Below, in pieces: positions 36,433 to 46,369 of a stretch of 64,000 nt of DNA (positions are counted from its first letter, which is position 1; each line of letters starts with the position of its first letter). This DNA comes from Lapillicoccus sp. (GTDB taxonomy: Bacteria; Actinomycetota; Actinomycetes; Actinomycetales; Dermatophilaceae). The translations under genes and the position numbers were made by a program. Under the pieces are notes generated by a model. It was not told the DNA's origin, did not search any database, and saw only the letters and a program-made list of their open reading frames with translations. The DNA is taken from NCBI RefSeq assembly GCF_025353065.1, contig NZ_JANXRJ010000009.1, positions 1 through 64,000 of the forward strand. The letters are read 5' to 3'.

Positions 36433-37536
36433 GTGGCCGTGACTGTCCCCCCGTCGGCCGCGGTGAAGACCGAGCGTCTGCTCAACCTCGTCATCGCCCT
36501 GCTGTCGACCCGGATGCCGCTCTCCAAGGCCCGGATCCGGACGGCGGTGCCGCAGTACCAGGGGACGGCCTCGACCGAGGCCTTCGACCGGATGTTCGAG
36601 CGTGACAAGGACGAGCTGCGCGAGCTCGGGATCCCGCTCGTCACGGCGGTCATCGACCCGCTCTTCGACGACGAGCTCGGCTACCGCATCGACAAGCGCG
36701 AGTACGCCCTCCCGGAGATCCACTTCGAGCCCGACGAGGTGGCCGCCCTCTCGCTGGCCGCCCGCGCCTGGGCCCGGGCCAGCCTCGCCGGCCCGGCGGC
36801 GACGGCGATGCGCAAGCTGCGCTCTGCCGGGGTGGAGATGGACGACAGCTCGCTGGTCGGCATCGAGCCGGTCGTGCGGACCACGGAGGACGCCTTCGAG
36901 CCGCTGCGCCGGGCGGTGTTCGACCGGCAGGAGGTGACCTTCGGCTATCGCAAGCCGGAGGAGGAGAGCACGCTGCGCCGGCTGCAGCCGTGGGGACTCA
37001 CCCAGTGGCACGGACGGTGGTACGTCACGGGGCACGACCTCGACCGTGACGACCTGCGCGTCTTCCGGCTCGGTCGGATCGACTCCGGGGTCACGGCTAC
37101 GGGCCTTCCGGGTGCCTACGAGGTGCCGGACGACCACGACCCGCGCACCCTCGTCGAGACGACGCAGCCGCCGGAGCTCCCCGACCGCACCGCCACCCTG
37201 CTCGTGCGCGAGGGGGCCGGCAACACGTTGCGGCGCCGGGCCACCTCGTCGGTCGAGACCACGTCGGTCGAGACCACGGTGGCCGAGACCACGGTGGCCA
37301 AGACCACGGTGGCCGACGGCGACGCGTGGTCGCGACTGACCGTCCCCTTCGGCGGCCTCGACCGCCTCGCGGACGAGGTCAGCGGGTTCGGCCCGGACGT
37401 CGTGGCGCTCGAGCCGGACGACCTGCGGCACGCGGTCGTGCGCCGCCTCACCGGGGCGCGCACGCGGCATACCGACGGCCCCGACGGCCCCGACGGCCCC
37501 GACGGGCCCGACGGGCCGCAGGGGGAGGGGCCGTGA
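36433..37536 (+). CDS. pafB: WYL domain transcriptional regulator PafB
   Basis: KTERLLNLVIALLSTRMPLSKARIRTAV..., WYL region LRRLQPWGLTQWHGRWYVTGHDLDRDDLRVFRLGRI. Confidence 0.93.
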   Translation: MAVTVPPSAAVKTERLLNLVIALLSTRMPLSKARIRTAVPQYQGTASTEAFDRMFERDKDELRELGIPLVTAVIDPLFDDELGYRIDKREYALPEIHFEPDEVAALSLAARAWARASLAGPAATAMRKLRSAGVEMDDSSLVGIEPVVRTTEDAFEPLRRAVFDRQEVTFGYRKPEEESTLRRLQPWGLTQWHGRWYVTGHDLDRDDLRVFRLGRIDSGVTATGLPGAYEVPDDHDPRTLVETTQPPELPDRTATLLVREGAGNTLRRRATSSVETTSVETTVAETTVAKTTVADGDAWSRLTVPFGGLDRLADEVSGFGPDVVALEPDDLRHAVVRRLTGARTRHTDGPDGPDGPDGPDGPQGEGP

Positions 37537-38534
37537 CGACCACCCGGCGCCGACCGCCGCAGGAGTCCGCGACGAACCGGCTCTCCCGGCTCCTCACGAT
37601 GGTCCCGTGGCTGCTCACCCACCAGGGGGTCGAGGTGTCTGTGGCAGCGGCGGAGTTCGGGGTCACCGACGAGCAGCTCGTGGCCGACCTCGGGCTGCTG
37701 TTCCTCTGCGGGACGCCAGGCGGGATGCCCGACGACCTCATCGAGGCCGACTGGGAGGACGGGCGGGTCTTCATCGGCAACGCCGAGCACATCGCCCGGC
37801 CGCTGCGCCTCTCGGTCGACGAGGCCCTCAGCCTCATGGTCGGCCTGCGGGCGCTCGCCTCGACACCGGGGATCGCCGAGCACGAGCCGGTCGACCGGGC
37901 GCTGACCAAGCTCGAGGACGCCACCGGCGCGATCGGCACGGCGAGCGCCCGCGTGCAGGTCTCCATCGACGACGGCGCAGCGGAGCTGACCCTCGCCGAC
38001 GCGCGGCGGGCGGTGCGGGAGCGGAAGCGGGTCCACCTGCGCTATCTCGTGCCGGCTCGCGACGAGGTGAGCGAGCGCGACGTCGACCCGATGCGCGTGG
38101 TCAGTCTCGACGCGAAGTGGTATCTCGAGGGATGGTGCCACCTCGCCGAGGACGTCCGGCTCTTCCGGGTCGACCGCATCGAACGGCTCGAGGTGTTGGG
38201 CGTCGACGGCACACCACCCGTCCAGGCGCTCCCGCGGGACCTCGGCGGGGCTGCGTATGCCGCGCACGAGAGCGACCTCGAGGTCGTGGTCGACACCGAC
38301 CGCTCGGGCGCGTGGATCGTCGACTACTACCCCACCGAGTCGGCCGTGGACCTGCCGGGCGGTGGCCGCCGGGTCACCCTGCGCGTCGCCGACCCCGCCT
38401 GGGTGCGCCGGCTGGCGTGGCGGATGGGGGGGCACGTCACCGTGGTCTCGCCCGCGTCGTTGCGCGACGAGGTGGCCGCCGGCGCCACCCGCGCACTCGC
38501 CGCGTATGCCGGTGACGAGGGTCGGCCGGCATGA
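37533..38534 (+). CDS. pafC: WYL domain transcriptional regulator PafC
   Basis: NRLSRLLTMVPWLLTHQGVEVSVAAAEFGVTDEQLVADLGLLFLCGTPG; GTGA overlap with pafB. Confidence 0.93.
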   Translation: MTTTRRRPPQESATNRLSRLLTMVPWLLTHQGVEVSVAAAEFGVTDEQLVADLGLLFLCGTPGGMPDDLIEADWEDGRVFIGNAEHIARPLRLSVDEALSLMVGLRALASTPGIAEHEPVDRALTKLEDATGAIGTASARVQVSIDDGAAELTLADARRAVRERKRVHLRYLVPARDEVSERDVDPMRVVSLDAKWYLEGWCHLAEDVRLFRVDRIERLEVLGVDGTPPVQALPRDLGGAAYAAHESDLEVVVDTDRSGAWIVDYYPTESAVDLPGGGRRVTLRVADPAWVRRLAWRMGGHVTVVSPASLRDEVAAGATRALAAYAGDEGRPA

Positions 38535-38622
38535 GCACCGACGGGGCGGCGCGGGACTCCCGCGCTGGCGTTAGGCTCGGAAGCGTGCGCACACAGTGGA
38601 CGCGACGAAGGGGTCCGACGGG

Positions 38623-38946
38623 ATGAGGGTGCTCGTCTGGATCCTCGTCTGGGTCGTCCTCATCGTGCTCGGCGCCCTCTACATCTGGTCGAAGGGCCGC
38701 GTCACGTGGCGCCAGACCAAGGCCCTCGGCTCCGAGATCGCGGAGGCGTCGGAACGGCTGGGGGCGGTCCAGGCCCAGGTCGACCGACTCGGCGAGTCCA
38801 CGGACGCCATCCAGAAGCTCGCCGTCTTCGAAGACCCCGGACGGGTCCGCGCGGAACGACAGACCACCCGCCGGACGTTGCAGGAGGAACGGCGCGCCCG
38901 AAGAAACCGAAATCTCCCTACGTGGGCACGGCACGTAGACTCGTGA
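38623..38946 (+). CDS. Hypothetical membrane-anchored protein
   Basis: Single N-terminal TM MRVLVWILVWVVLIVLGALYIW then a charged helix; lies between pafC and tatA. Confidence 0.75.
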   Translation: MRVLVWILVWVVLIVLGALYIWSKGRVTWRQTKALGSEIAEASERLGAVQAQVDRLGESTDAIQKLAVFEDPGRVRAERQTTRRTLQEERRARRNRNLPTWARHVDS

Positions 38947-38977
38947 GTGTCACCAACGACGAAAGGCATGACCCATC

Positions 38978-39322
38978 ATGTTGAGAGACTTCGCCCAACC
39001 CAGCCACCTCATCATCCTCGCGGTGCTCGTCGTGGTGCTGTTCGGATGGAAGAAGCTCCCGGACGTCACCCGCAGCGTCGGTCGCTCGATGCGCATCTTC
39101 AAGTCCGAGATGGGCGAGATGAAGACGGACGGCAAGGAGAGCTCGCCCAGCCCGGCCGCGTCCGACACGGTGAAGGGCACGGCCACGCCGCCGCCCGCAG
39201 CGACCGTGCCACCCGTGCAGGTGCCGCTGCAGAAGCCGATGACCGTGCCGACGCAGGCCTCGCCGGTGCAGCAGGACCAGCCGGTCGAGCCGGCGGCCGC
39301 ACCGCACGACGCCACGCGCTGA
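38978..39322 (+). CDS. tatA: Sec-independent protein translocase TatA
   Basis: FAQPSHLIILAVLVVVLFGWKKLPDVTRSVGRSMRIFKSEM. Confidence 0.95.
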   Translation: MLRDFAQPSHLIILAVLVVVLFGWKKLPDVTRSVGRSMRIFKSEMGEMKTDGKESSPSPAASDTVKGTATPPPAATVPPVQVPLQKPMTVPTQASPVQQDQPVEPAAAPHDATR

Positions 39323-39354
39323 CCGCGCGACGCCTCGAAACTCGACGCTGAGTC

Positions 39355-40215
39355 ATGGCCCGGACCGAGAAGGTCGACACCGGCGAGAAGCGCGGTATGC
39401 GTCGCCGGCTGCGCAAGCAGCGTGACCCCGAGGGTCGGATGTCGCTCGGCGACCACCTGCGTGAGCTGCGTCGCCGGGTCATCATCTCCGGCGTCGCCAT
39501 CCTCGTCGGGGCCGGCATCGGCTGGTGGCAGTACGACAACCTGTTCAACCGGCTCATCGCGCCGATCAAGGACCTCGCCAGGGAGCGCAAGCAGGAGATC
39601 GCGACCCTCAACTTCCCCGACCTCACCGGCTCGTTCACGCTGCTCATCACGGTCGGTCTGTTCACCGGGCTGATCCTCGCCTCGCCCGTCTGGCTCTACC
39701 AGATCTGGGGCTTCATCGTCCCCGGCCTGAGCAGGCGCGAGAAGCGCACCTCACTGCTGTTCATCGGCAGCGCCGTGCCGCTCTTCATCGGCGGGTGCAC
39801 GCTCGGCTTCATCGTCCTGCCGCGGGCGGCGGCCGCCCTGCTGTCGTTCACCCCGGCCGGCGCCTCCAACATCCTGCCCGCGCCGGACTACCTCAACTTC
39901 GTCCTGCGCTTCATCCTCGCGTTCGGGCTGGCCTTCCTGCTCCCCGTCTTCCTCGTCGGGCTCAACGCCGCCGGCATCCTGCCCGCCCGGATCCTGGTCA
40001 AGGCGTGGCGCCCGGCGGTCTTCCTGATCTTCCTCTTCGCCGCGGTGATGACGCCGACCCCCGACGCGTGGACGATGCTCTTCCTGGCCGTGCCGATGAT
40101 CATCCTGTTCTACCTCGCGGTCGGCATCTCCTTCCTCCTCGACCGACGCAAGGCCAAGAGGGACGTCACGGCCGAGTGGCGCGACCTCGCCGACGACGAG
40201 GCATCCCCGCTCTAG
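39355..40215 (+). CDS. tatC: Sec-independent protein translocase TatC
   Basis: EGRMSLGDHLRELRRRVIISG; six TM segments; F.TPTPD motif. Confidence 0.96.
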   Translation: MARTEKVDTGEKRGMRRRLRKQRDPEGRMSLGDHLRELRRRVIISGVAILVGAGIGWWQYDNLFNRLIAPIKDLARERKQEIATLNFPDLTGSFTLLITVGLFTGLILASPVWLYQIWGFIVPGLSRREKRTSLLFIGSAVPLFIGGCTLGFIVLPRAAAALLSFTPAGASNILPAPDYLNFVLRFILAFGLAFLLPVFLVGLNAAGILPARILVKAWRPAVFLIFLFAAVMTPTPDAWTMLFLAVPMIILFYLAVGISFLLDRRKAKRDVTAEWRDLADDEASPL

Positions 40216-40251
40216 CCGAGATCGCGCCGAGATCCCGGTAGCGTTCCGTCC

Positions 40252-41208
40252 GTGCCGAAGCCGCCCGACGGGGCCCGCCGCCGGGTGGGTCTGATCGTCA
40301 ACCCGACGGCCGGAAAGGGGCAGGGGGCCGTCCTCGGGGAGCGGACGCGACGACGGCTCGTCGGCACCGGGCAGGAGGTCCTCGACCTCAGCGGGCGCGA
40401 CCTCGCTGAGGCGCGCGCGCAGGCCCGGGAGGCGGTCGAGGCGGGGGCCGTCGACGTCCTCGCCGTCGTGGGCGGCGACGGGCTGGCGCACCTCGGGGTC
40501 AACCTCTGCGCAGGCACGGACGTGCCACTGCTGATCGTGGCCGCAGGCTCCGGCAACGACAACGCCCGGAGCCTCGGCCTGCCGGTGCGCGACCCGGAGG
40601 CCGCGGTCGACCTGCTCGTCGACGGGCAGATCCGCGCCATCGACGCGGGGCGCACCACCGCAGGTGTCGACGGCGGAACCGACCGCGACCAGTCCGTGCG
40701 GTGGTGGCTCGGTGTCCTCGGCGGCGGATTCGACTCCATCGTCACCGAGCGTGCGCACCGGCTGCGGTGGCCCCGCGGGCCGTCGCGCTACACCCTCGCC
40801 GTGGCACTCGAGCTGCCCCGATTCCGCGCCATCCCGTATGCCGTGACGGTGGACGACGTCCGCATCGAGACCGAGGCGATGCTCGTCGCCGTCGCCAACG
40901 GGCCGGCGTTCGGGGGCGGGATGCTCGTCTGCCCCGACGCCTCCTACGACGACGGCCTGCTCGACGTCCTCATCCTCCACAAGGTGTCGACCCGGCGCTT
41001 CCTGAGGATCTACCCCCAGGTGTTTCGCGGACGGCACGTCGCCCAGCCCGAGGTGCAGGTCCTGCGCGGGCGACGGGTGCGACTGGAGGCGGCCGGCATC
41101 ATGACCCAGGCCGACGGGGAGCGCTTCGAGCCGCTGCCGCTGGACGTCGAGGTCGTGCAGGGGGCGCTCCGGGTCGTGTGCCCACGGAAGACCTTGCCGC
41201 CGGGGTGA
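40252..41208 (+). CDS. Diacylglycerol/sphingosine kinase family lipid kinase
   Basis: VGLIVNPTAGKGQG, VVGGDGLAHLGVNLCAGTDVPLLIVAAGSGNDNARSLGLP. Confidence 0.92.
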   Translation: MPKPPDGARRRVGLIVNPTAGKGQGAVLGERTRRRLVGTGQEVLDLSGRDLAEARAQAREAVEAGAVDVLAVVGGDGLAHLGVNLCAGTDVPLLIVAAGSGNDNARSLGLPVRDPEAAVDLLVDGQIRAIDAGRTTAGVDGGTDRDQSVRWWLGVLGGGFDSIVTERAHRLRWPRGPSRYTLAVALELPRFRAIPYAVTVDDVRIETEAMLVAVANGPAFGGGMLVCPDASYDDGLLDVLILHKVSTRRFLRIYPQVFRGRHVAQPEVQVLRGRRVRLEAAGIMTQADGERFEPLPLDVEVVQGALRVVCPRKTLPPG

Positions 41209-41248
41209 GCGCCGTGGGACCGGGCACCTGACTGAGCGCGATGGGGAC

Positions 41249-41857
41249 TCAGCGCGGGCGGCGCAGGTCGAACCGGTGCTCCGCGCTGATGCCGTAGTAG
41301 GCGCTGGGACCACCGGCGCGCAGGACCGGCGCGGCCCTGACCGTGTCGTAGACCCCGTCGACGAGCAGGTCCTCGTCGATGTGGATCCCGACGACCTCCC
41401 CGAGCGTCAACCAGGTGTCGAGCTCGGCGCCACCGCGGTCGACGAGCCGCACGATCTGGGTGACGCGGCACTCGAAGCTCACCGGCGACGCCGCCACCCG
41501 CGGCGCGGCGATCTCGACACTCGCCGCCGCCTCGAGCCCGGACCGGTCGAACTCGTCGACCTCGTCCATCGTCGACGTCGCGTTCATGGCGGGCGCGAGG
41601 TCCCGGGTGACGAGGTTCCAGGTGAACTCCCGCGTCTGCTCGAGGTTGGCGACGCTGTGCTTGTGGCCGATGCTCGCGAACCCGACGATCGGCGGGGTGT
41701 AGTTGAAGGCGTTGAAGAAGCTGTAGGGCGCGAGGTTGCGCCGGCCGTCCGGGGCCAGCGAGCCGATCCAGCCGATCGGGCGCGGCCCGACGATGGCGTT
41801 AAAGGGGTCGTGCGGGAGGCGGTGCCCCTCGGCCGGTCGGTAGAAGTGCTCGCTCAT
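41249..41857 (-). CDS. Flavin reductase family protein
   Basis: AIVGPRPIGWIGSLAPDGRRNLAPYSFFNAFNYTPPIVGF. Confidence 0.92.
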   Translation of the reverse strand: MSEHFYRPAEGHRLPHDPFNAIVGPRPIGWIGSLAPDGRRNLAPYSFFNAFNYTPPIVGFASIGHKHSVANLEQTREFTWNLVTRDLAPAMNATSTMDEVDEFDRSGLEAAASVEIAAPRVAASPVSFECRVTQIVRLVDRGGAELDTWLTLGEVVGIHIDEDLLVDGVYDTVRAAPVLRAGGPSAYYGISAEHRFDLRRPR

Positions 41858-41936
41858 GACGTCAAGCAAACCAGACGCCTCCGCGGCTCAGACGGGCGGC
41901 CCGCGGCATACCGGACCGCTCCCGTAGCCTGACACC

Positions 41937-44846
41937 ATGTCCGCTGCCGACCGGTTTGCCGCCGCGAAGGCGCGGGCCCGAGACCAGGGCAGCGCCTTCG
42001 CCGACTTCGCCGGCTCGATCGACTTCCCGCTCGACGACTTCCAGGTCGAAGCCTGCCGGGCCCTCGAGAGCGGTCGGGGCGTCCTGGTCGCGGCCCCCAC
42101 CGGCGCGGGCAAGACGATCGTGGGCGAGTTCGCCGTCCACCTCGCGCTCGCCCAGGGGCGAAAAGCGTTCTACACCACCCCGATCAAGGCGCTCTCCAAC
42201 CAGAAGTACGCGGACCTCGTCGCGATCCACGGCGCGCGCAACGTCGGACTGCTGACCGGCGACTCATCGATCAACGGTGAGGCCCCGATCGTCGTGATGA
42301 CGACCGAGGTGCTCCGCAACATGATGTATGCCGGGTCGACCACCCTCTCGGGGCTCGGCTACGTCGTGATGGACGAGGTCCACTACCTCGCCGACCGCTT
42401 CCGCGGCGCGGTCTGGGAAGAGGTGATCATCCACCTGCCCCCCGACGTGCTCGTCGTCTCGCTGTCGGCGACGGTGTCCAACGCCGAGGAGTTCGGGGCC
42501 TGGCTGACGGAGGTGCGCGGCGACGTCGACGTCATCGTCTCGGAGCACCGGCCGGTGCCGCTCTGGCAGCACATGATGGTCGGCCGCGACCTCTACGACC
42601 TCTTCGTCGACGAGGCCCTCGACCCGCCCACGCACCTCCACACCGCCAAGGCCAGAAACGGCGAGCTGGACGCACCGCGCGACCGGGCCACCACGCGGGT
42701 GGGTCCCGAGCTGCTCCAGGCGATCGGCAACGCCTCGCGCCGGGCCCACGACGAGCAGGGCGGCTGGCAGCGCAGCGGGCGCCAGGGCCGCGCCGGGCGC
42801 GGTGGCCCCCGGGGTCGCGGCGGTCCCGGCGGCGGCACCGACGGCCGCGGTCTGGCCCGCAGCACCGGCGCCCAGTCCGGTGGCCGTCCCGGCGGTGGCG
42901 CGACCCGCGGCGAGGTCATCGACCGGCTCGAGCGCGAGGGGCTGCTGCCCGCGATCACCTTCATCTTCAGCCGGGTCGGATGCGACGCCGCCGTCGGCCA
43001 GCTGCTGCGCCAGGGCGTGCGCCTGATCGACGTGACGGAGGGAGAGAGCATCCGCCAGGTCGTCGAGGAGCGCGTCTCCGGCCTCGCCGAGGAGGACCTC
43101 ACCGTGCTCGGCTACTGGGACTTCGTCGAGGGGCTGTCCCGGGGCTACGCCGCGCACCACGCGGGGATGCTCCCGACCTTCCGCGAGATCGTCGAGAGCC
43201 TCTTCACCGCCGGCCGGATCAAGGCGGTCTTCGCCACCGAGACCCTGGCGCTGGGCATCAACATGCCCGCGCGCACGGTCGTCCTCGAGCGCCTGGTGAA
43301 GTTCAACGGCGAGGCCCACGTCGACGTCACCCCGGCCGAGTACACCCAGCTCACCGGCCGCGCGGGCCGGCGCGGCATCGACATCGAGGGCCATGCGGTC
43401 GTCCTCTACAACCGCGGCCTCGACCCGCTGGCGGTCGCCGGCCTCGCCTCGACACGCACCTACCCCCTGCGCTCGAGCTTCCGGCCGACCTACAACATGG
43501 CGGTCAACCTCGTCGGGCAGTTCGGGCGGGCCCGGGCCGCCTCGATCCTCGAGACGTCCTTCGCCCAGTTCCAGGCCGACCGCGCCGTCGTCGGCTTCGT
43601 GCGGACGCTGCGGCGCAACGAGGAGGCCCTCGCCGGCTACGCCGAGTCGATGTCCTGTCACCTCGGCGACTTCACGCAGTATGCCGCGATCCGCAACGAG
43701 ATCCGCGACCTCGAGAAGGATGCGGTGAGGTCGCGTGCCGCGACCTCGCGCGCCGAGGCAGCGATCAGCCTCGAGGCCCTCAAGGTCGGCGACGTCATCC
43801 GGATCCCGGCGGGCCGACGCAGCGGGTATGCCGTGGTCGTCCAGGCGAGTCAGCCGAGTCGCAGCGGCCGCGGCGAGCCGCCGTCGCCGACCGTCGTCAC
43901 CGAGGACCACCAGCTGCGCCGGCTCACCCTCGTCGACGTGCCCACCCCGGTCGAGCCGGTCACGACGCTGACGCTGCCCAAGGGCTTCAACGCCAAGAGC
44001 CCCAAGTCGCGGCGCGACCTCGCGACGTCGCTGCGGATCGCCGCGCCGCACGAGTCGAGCACCCGGCATACCGGACGGGGCAGTGGCGCGGGCGAGGGAG
44101 TCGCGGGGGAGGAGGAGCAGATCGCGGAGCTGCGCCGCCGGATGCGCGCGCACCCCTGCCACGCCTGCCCCGACCGCGAGGACCACGCCCGGTGGGCCGA
44201 GCGCTGGTGGCGGTTGACCCGCGAGACCCGGACCCTGCAGCGCAAGGTCGACGGCCGGACGAACTCCGTGGCTAAGACCTTCGACCGGATCTGCGACCTG
44301 CTCTCGGAGCTCGGCTACCTCGGCGCCGGCGGGGAGTCGGTGACCCCGCAGGGGGAGCAGCTGCGCCGGCTCTACACCGAGAAGGACCTGCTCACCGCCG
44401 AGTGCCTGCGGCAGGGGGTCTGGCAGCGGCTCGACGCCGCCGGGCTGGCCGCTGCCGTCTCGGCGATCGTCCACGAGCCGCGCCGCGAGGAGCACGAGAT
44501 CTCGCCCCGGATGCCGAACGACGACGTCGCGCAGGCCTGGCAGGAGATGGTCGGCATCTGGAGCCGGATCGAGGACGCCGAACGAGATCACGCGCTGCCC
44601 TTGACCGGAGACCCGGACGGCGGCATCGCCTGGATGGTGCACCGGTGGGCCAGCGGTCAGCGGCTGGAGCTCGTGCTGCGCGACAGTGACATCGCGGCCG
44701 GCGACTTCGTCCGGCGCTGCAAGCAGATCGTCGACCTGCTCGACCAGATCGCCGGCGCCGCCCCGACCCCCGCGCTGCGGTCCACGGCTCGCGCGGCCGT
44801 CGATGCGGTCATGCGCGGTGTCGTCGCCGCTGACCGGATGGACTGA
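41937..44846 (+). CDS. helY: Ski2/Dob1-like DEAD/DEAH RNA helicase
   Basis: AAPTGAGKTIVGEFAVHLAL, DEVHYL, QLTGRAGRRGIDIEGHAVV; downstream of tatC as in mycobacteria. Confidence 0.95.
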   Translation: MSAADRFAAAKARARDQGSAFADFAGSIDFPLDDFQVEACRALESGRGVLVAAPTGAGKTIVGEFAVHLALAQGRKAFYTTPIKALSNQKYADLVAIHGARNVGLLTGDSSINGEAPIVVMTTEVLRNMMYAGSTTLSGLGYVVMDEVHYLADRFRGAVWEEVIIHLPPDVLVVSLSATVSNAEEFGAWLTEVRGDVDVIVSEHRPVPLWQHMMVGRDLYDLFVDEALDPPTHLHTAKARNGELDAPRDRATTRVGPELLQAIGNASRRAHDEQGGWQRSGRQGRAGRGGPRGRGGPGGGTDGRGLARSTGAQSGGRPGGGATRGEVIDRLEREGLLPAITFIFSRVGCDAAVGQLLRQGVRLIDVTEGESIRQVVEERVSGLAEEDLTVLGYWDFVEGLSRGYAAHHAGMLPTFREIVESLFTAGRIKAVFATETLALGINMPARTVVLERLVKFNGEAHVDVTPAEYTQLTGRAGRRGIDIEGHAVVLYNRGLDPLAVAGLASTRTYPLRSSFRPTYNMAVNLVGQFGRARAASILETSFAQFQADRAVVGFVRTLRRNEEALAGYAESMSCHLGDFTQYAAIRNEIRDLEKDAVRSRAATSRAEAAISLEALKVGDVIRIPAGRRSGYAVVVQASQPSRSGRGEPPSPTVVTEDHQLRRLTLVDVPTPVEPVTTLTLPKGFNAKSPKSRRDLATSLRIAAPHESSTRHTGRGSGAGEGVAGEEEQIAELRRRMRAHPCHACPDREDHARWAERWWRLTRETRTLQRKVDGRTNSVAKTFDRICDLLSELGYLGAGGESVTPQGEQLRRLYTEKDLLTAECLRQGVWQRLDAAGLAAAVSAIVHEPRREEHEISPRMPNDDVAQAWQEMVGIWSRIEDAERDHALPLTGDPDGGIAWMVHRWASGQRLELVLRDSDIAAGDFVRRCKQIVDLLDQIAGAAPTPALRSTARAAVDAVMRGVVAADRMD

Positions 44847-44978
44847 CCCTGCCGGTTGAACTGAGAGACCACCCCGGCCGACCCGGTATGCCGCGACTGC
44901 GTGTTGCAGCCGCATAACGGTTCCGCGTTCGCCCAGGTGTGGCGCTCCTAGCACCGCAGGTGCGGGTAGATTGTCTGC

Positions 44979-45389
44979 GTGCCCACTTTCCGCGTCCGTG
45001 AGGCCGCCGAGCTGCTCGGCGTGAGCGATGACACCGTCCGTCGATGGGTGGACGCCAAGCGGCTGCCGATCACGAGCGACGCCGCTGGTCGCCAGGCCAT
45101 CGACGGCGCCGCCCTCGCCGCCTTCGCCCAAGAGCTGGCCGCCTCGGCCGAACGGCCCGAGCCCGGGCCCGTGCTGTCCGAGTCCGCCCGCAACCGGTTC
45201 GTGGGCCTCGTGACCCGCGTCCTGCGCGACACCGTGATGGCTCAGGTGGAGATGCAGTCCGGCGGGCACCGGATCGTCTCGCTGATGAGCCGTGAGGCCG
45301 CCGACGAGCTGCAGCTCGAGCCCGGCGTCCTCGCCATCGCCGCGATCAAGTCGACCAACGTCGTCATCGAGGTCCCTCAGCGGAACTAG
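44979..45389 (+). CDS. Molybdate-responsive HTH-TOBE (mop) protein
   Basis: MerR/excisionase-like VREAAELLGVSDDTVRRWVDAKRLP fused to a TOBE domain; upstream of modABC. Confidence 0.9.
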   Translation: MPTFRVREAAELLGVSDDTVRRWVDAKRLPITSDAAGRQAIDGAALAAFAQELAASAERPEPGPVLSESARNRFVGLVTRVLRDTVMAQVEMQSGGHRIVSLMSREAADELQLEPGVLAIAAIKSTNVVIEVPQRN

Positions 45390-45475
45390 CACGACCACCG
45401 CGGATGAGCGCGGTCCCCCCACCCCGATCACGTCGCCACCGACCTCGACGTGGCAGAAACCCTCAGGAGCTCACC

Positions 45476-46276
45476 TTGCGTCGCACCGTCGTCACCGCCT
45501 CAGTGGGCCTGTCCGCGGCCGCCCTCGTCCTCGCCGGCTGCGGCTCATCGGGCGGCTCCGGGACCGCGTCCAGCAGCTCGGGGTCCTCCACGACGTCCGG
45601 TGTGACCGGTACCGTCACCGTCTTCGCCGCGGCCTCGCTCAAGTCGTCGTTCACCGTCATCGGCAAGGCCTTCGAGGCCGCGAACCCGGGCGTCAAGGTG
45701 ACCTTCAACTTCGGCCCGAGCTCGGGTCTCGCGACCTCGATCGCGCAGGGCAACCCCGCGGACGTCTTCGCCTCCGCGAGCCCGACCAACATGGACTCCG
45801 TCGTGAAGGCCTCCGACGCCAGCGACCCGACCACGTTCGCCAAGAACGCCATGCAGATTGCGGTGCCGCCGAGCAACCCGGGAGCGATCACCGGTATCGC
45901 CGACCTCGCCAAGCCGGGTGTCAAGGTCGCCCGGTGCGCCGATGCGGTGCCGTGCGGCAAGCTCGCGATGACGATCTTCACCAAGGCGAAGATCACGGTC
46001 AACCCCGTCGACCGGGCGGTCGACGTCAACGGCGTCGTCAAGGACGTCACCACCGGAGAGGTCGACGCCGGACTGGTCTACGTCACCGACGTCCTCGCGC
46101 AGGGCGCCAAGGTGAAGGGGATCGTCATCCCCGCCGACGTCAACGCCTCGACGAGCTATCCCATCGCGGTGCTGAGCAAGGCCCCCAATGCCGCCGGCGC
46201 CAAGGCGTTCAAGGCGTTCGTGCTCTCGGACACCGGTGTGGCCGCCCTGACGGACGCCGGCTTCGAGAAGCCGTAG
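45476..46276 (+). CDS. modA: Molybdate ABC transporter substrate-binding lipoprotein
   Basis: Lipobox ALVLAGCGSSG; VTVFAAASLKSSFTVIGKAFEAANPGVKVTFNFGPSSGLATSIAQGNPADVFASAS. TTG start. Confidence 0.94.
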   Translation: MRRTVVTASVGLSAAALVLAGCGSSGGSGTASSSSGSSTTSGVTGTVTVFAAASLKSSFTVIGKAFEAANPGVKVTFNFGPSSGLATSIAQGNPADVFASASPTNMDSVVKASDASDPTTFAKNAMQIAVPPSNPGAITGIADLAKPGVKVARCADAVPCGKLAMTIFTKAKITVNPVDRAVDVNGVVKDVTTGEVDAGLVYVTDVLAQGAKVKGIVIPADVNASTSYPIAVLSKAPNAAGAKAFKAFVLSDTGVAALTDAGFEKP

Positions 46277-46369
46277 GTCCTCCGAGTGGTCCGAGTGGAC
46301 CGAGTGGTCCGGGTGGTGCGCGTCGAGCGGTCGACCGGGTCGATCGACCGGACCCGCGAGCGGGGCACG

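Noticed and set aside
44847-44978. ModE-type box or Moco riboswitch before the TOBE regulator
   Set aside because: Small dyads are present but no recognisable ModE site or Moco RNA motif.
42264-45431. 1055-aa minus-strand ORF antisense to helY
   Set aside because: Same GC-frame artefact; helY helicase motifs are unambiguous on the plus strand.
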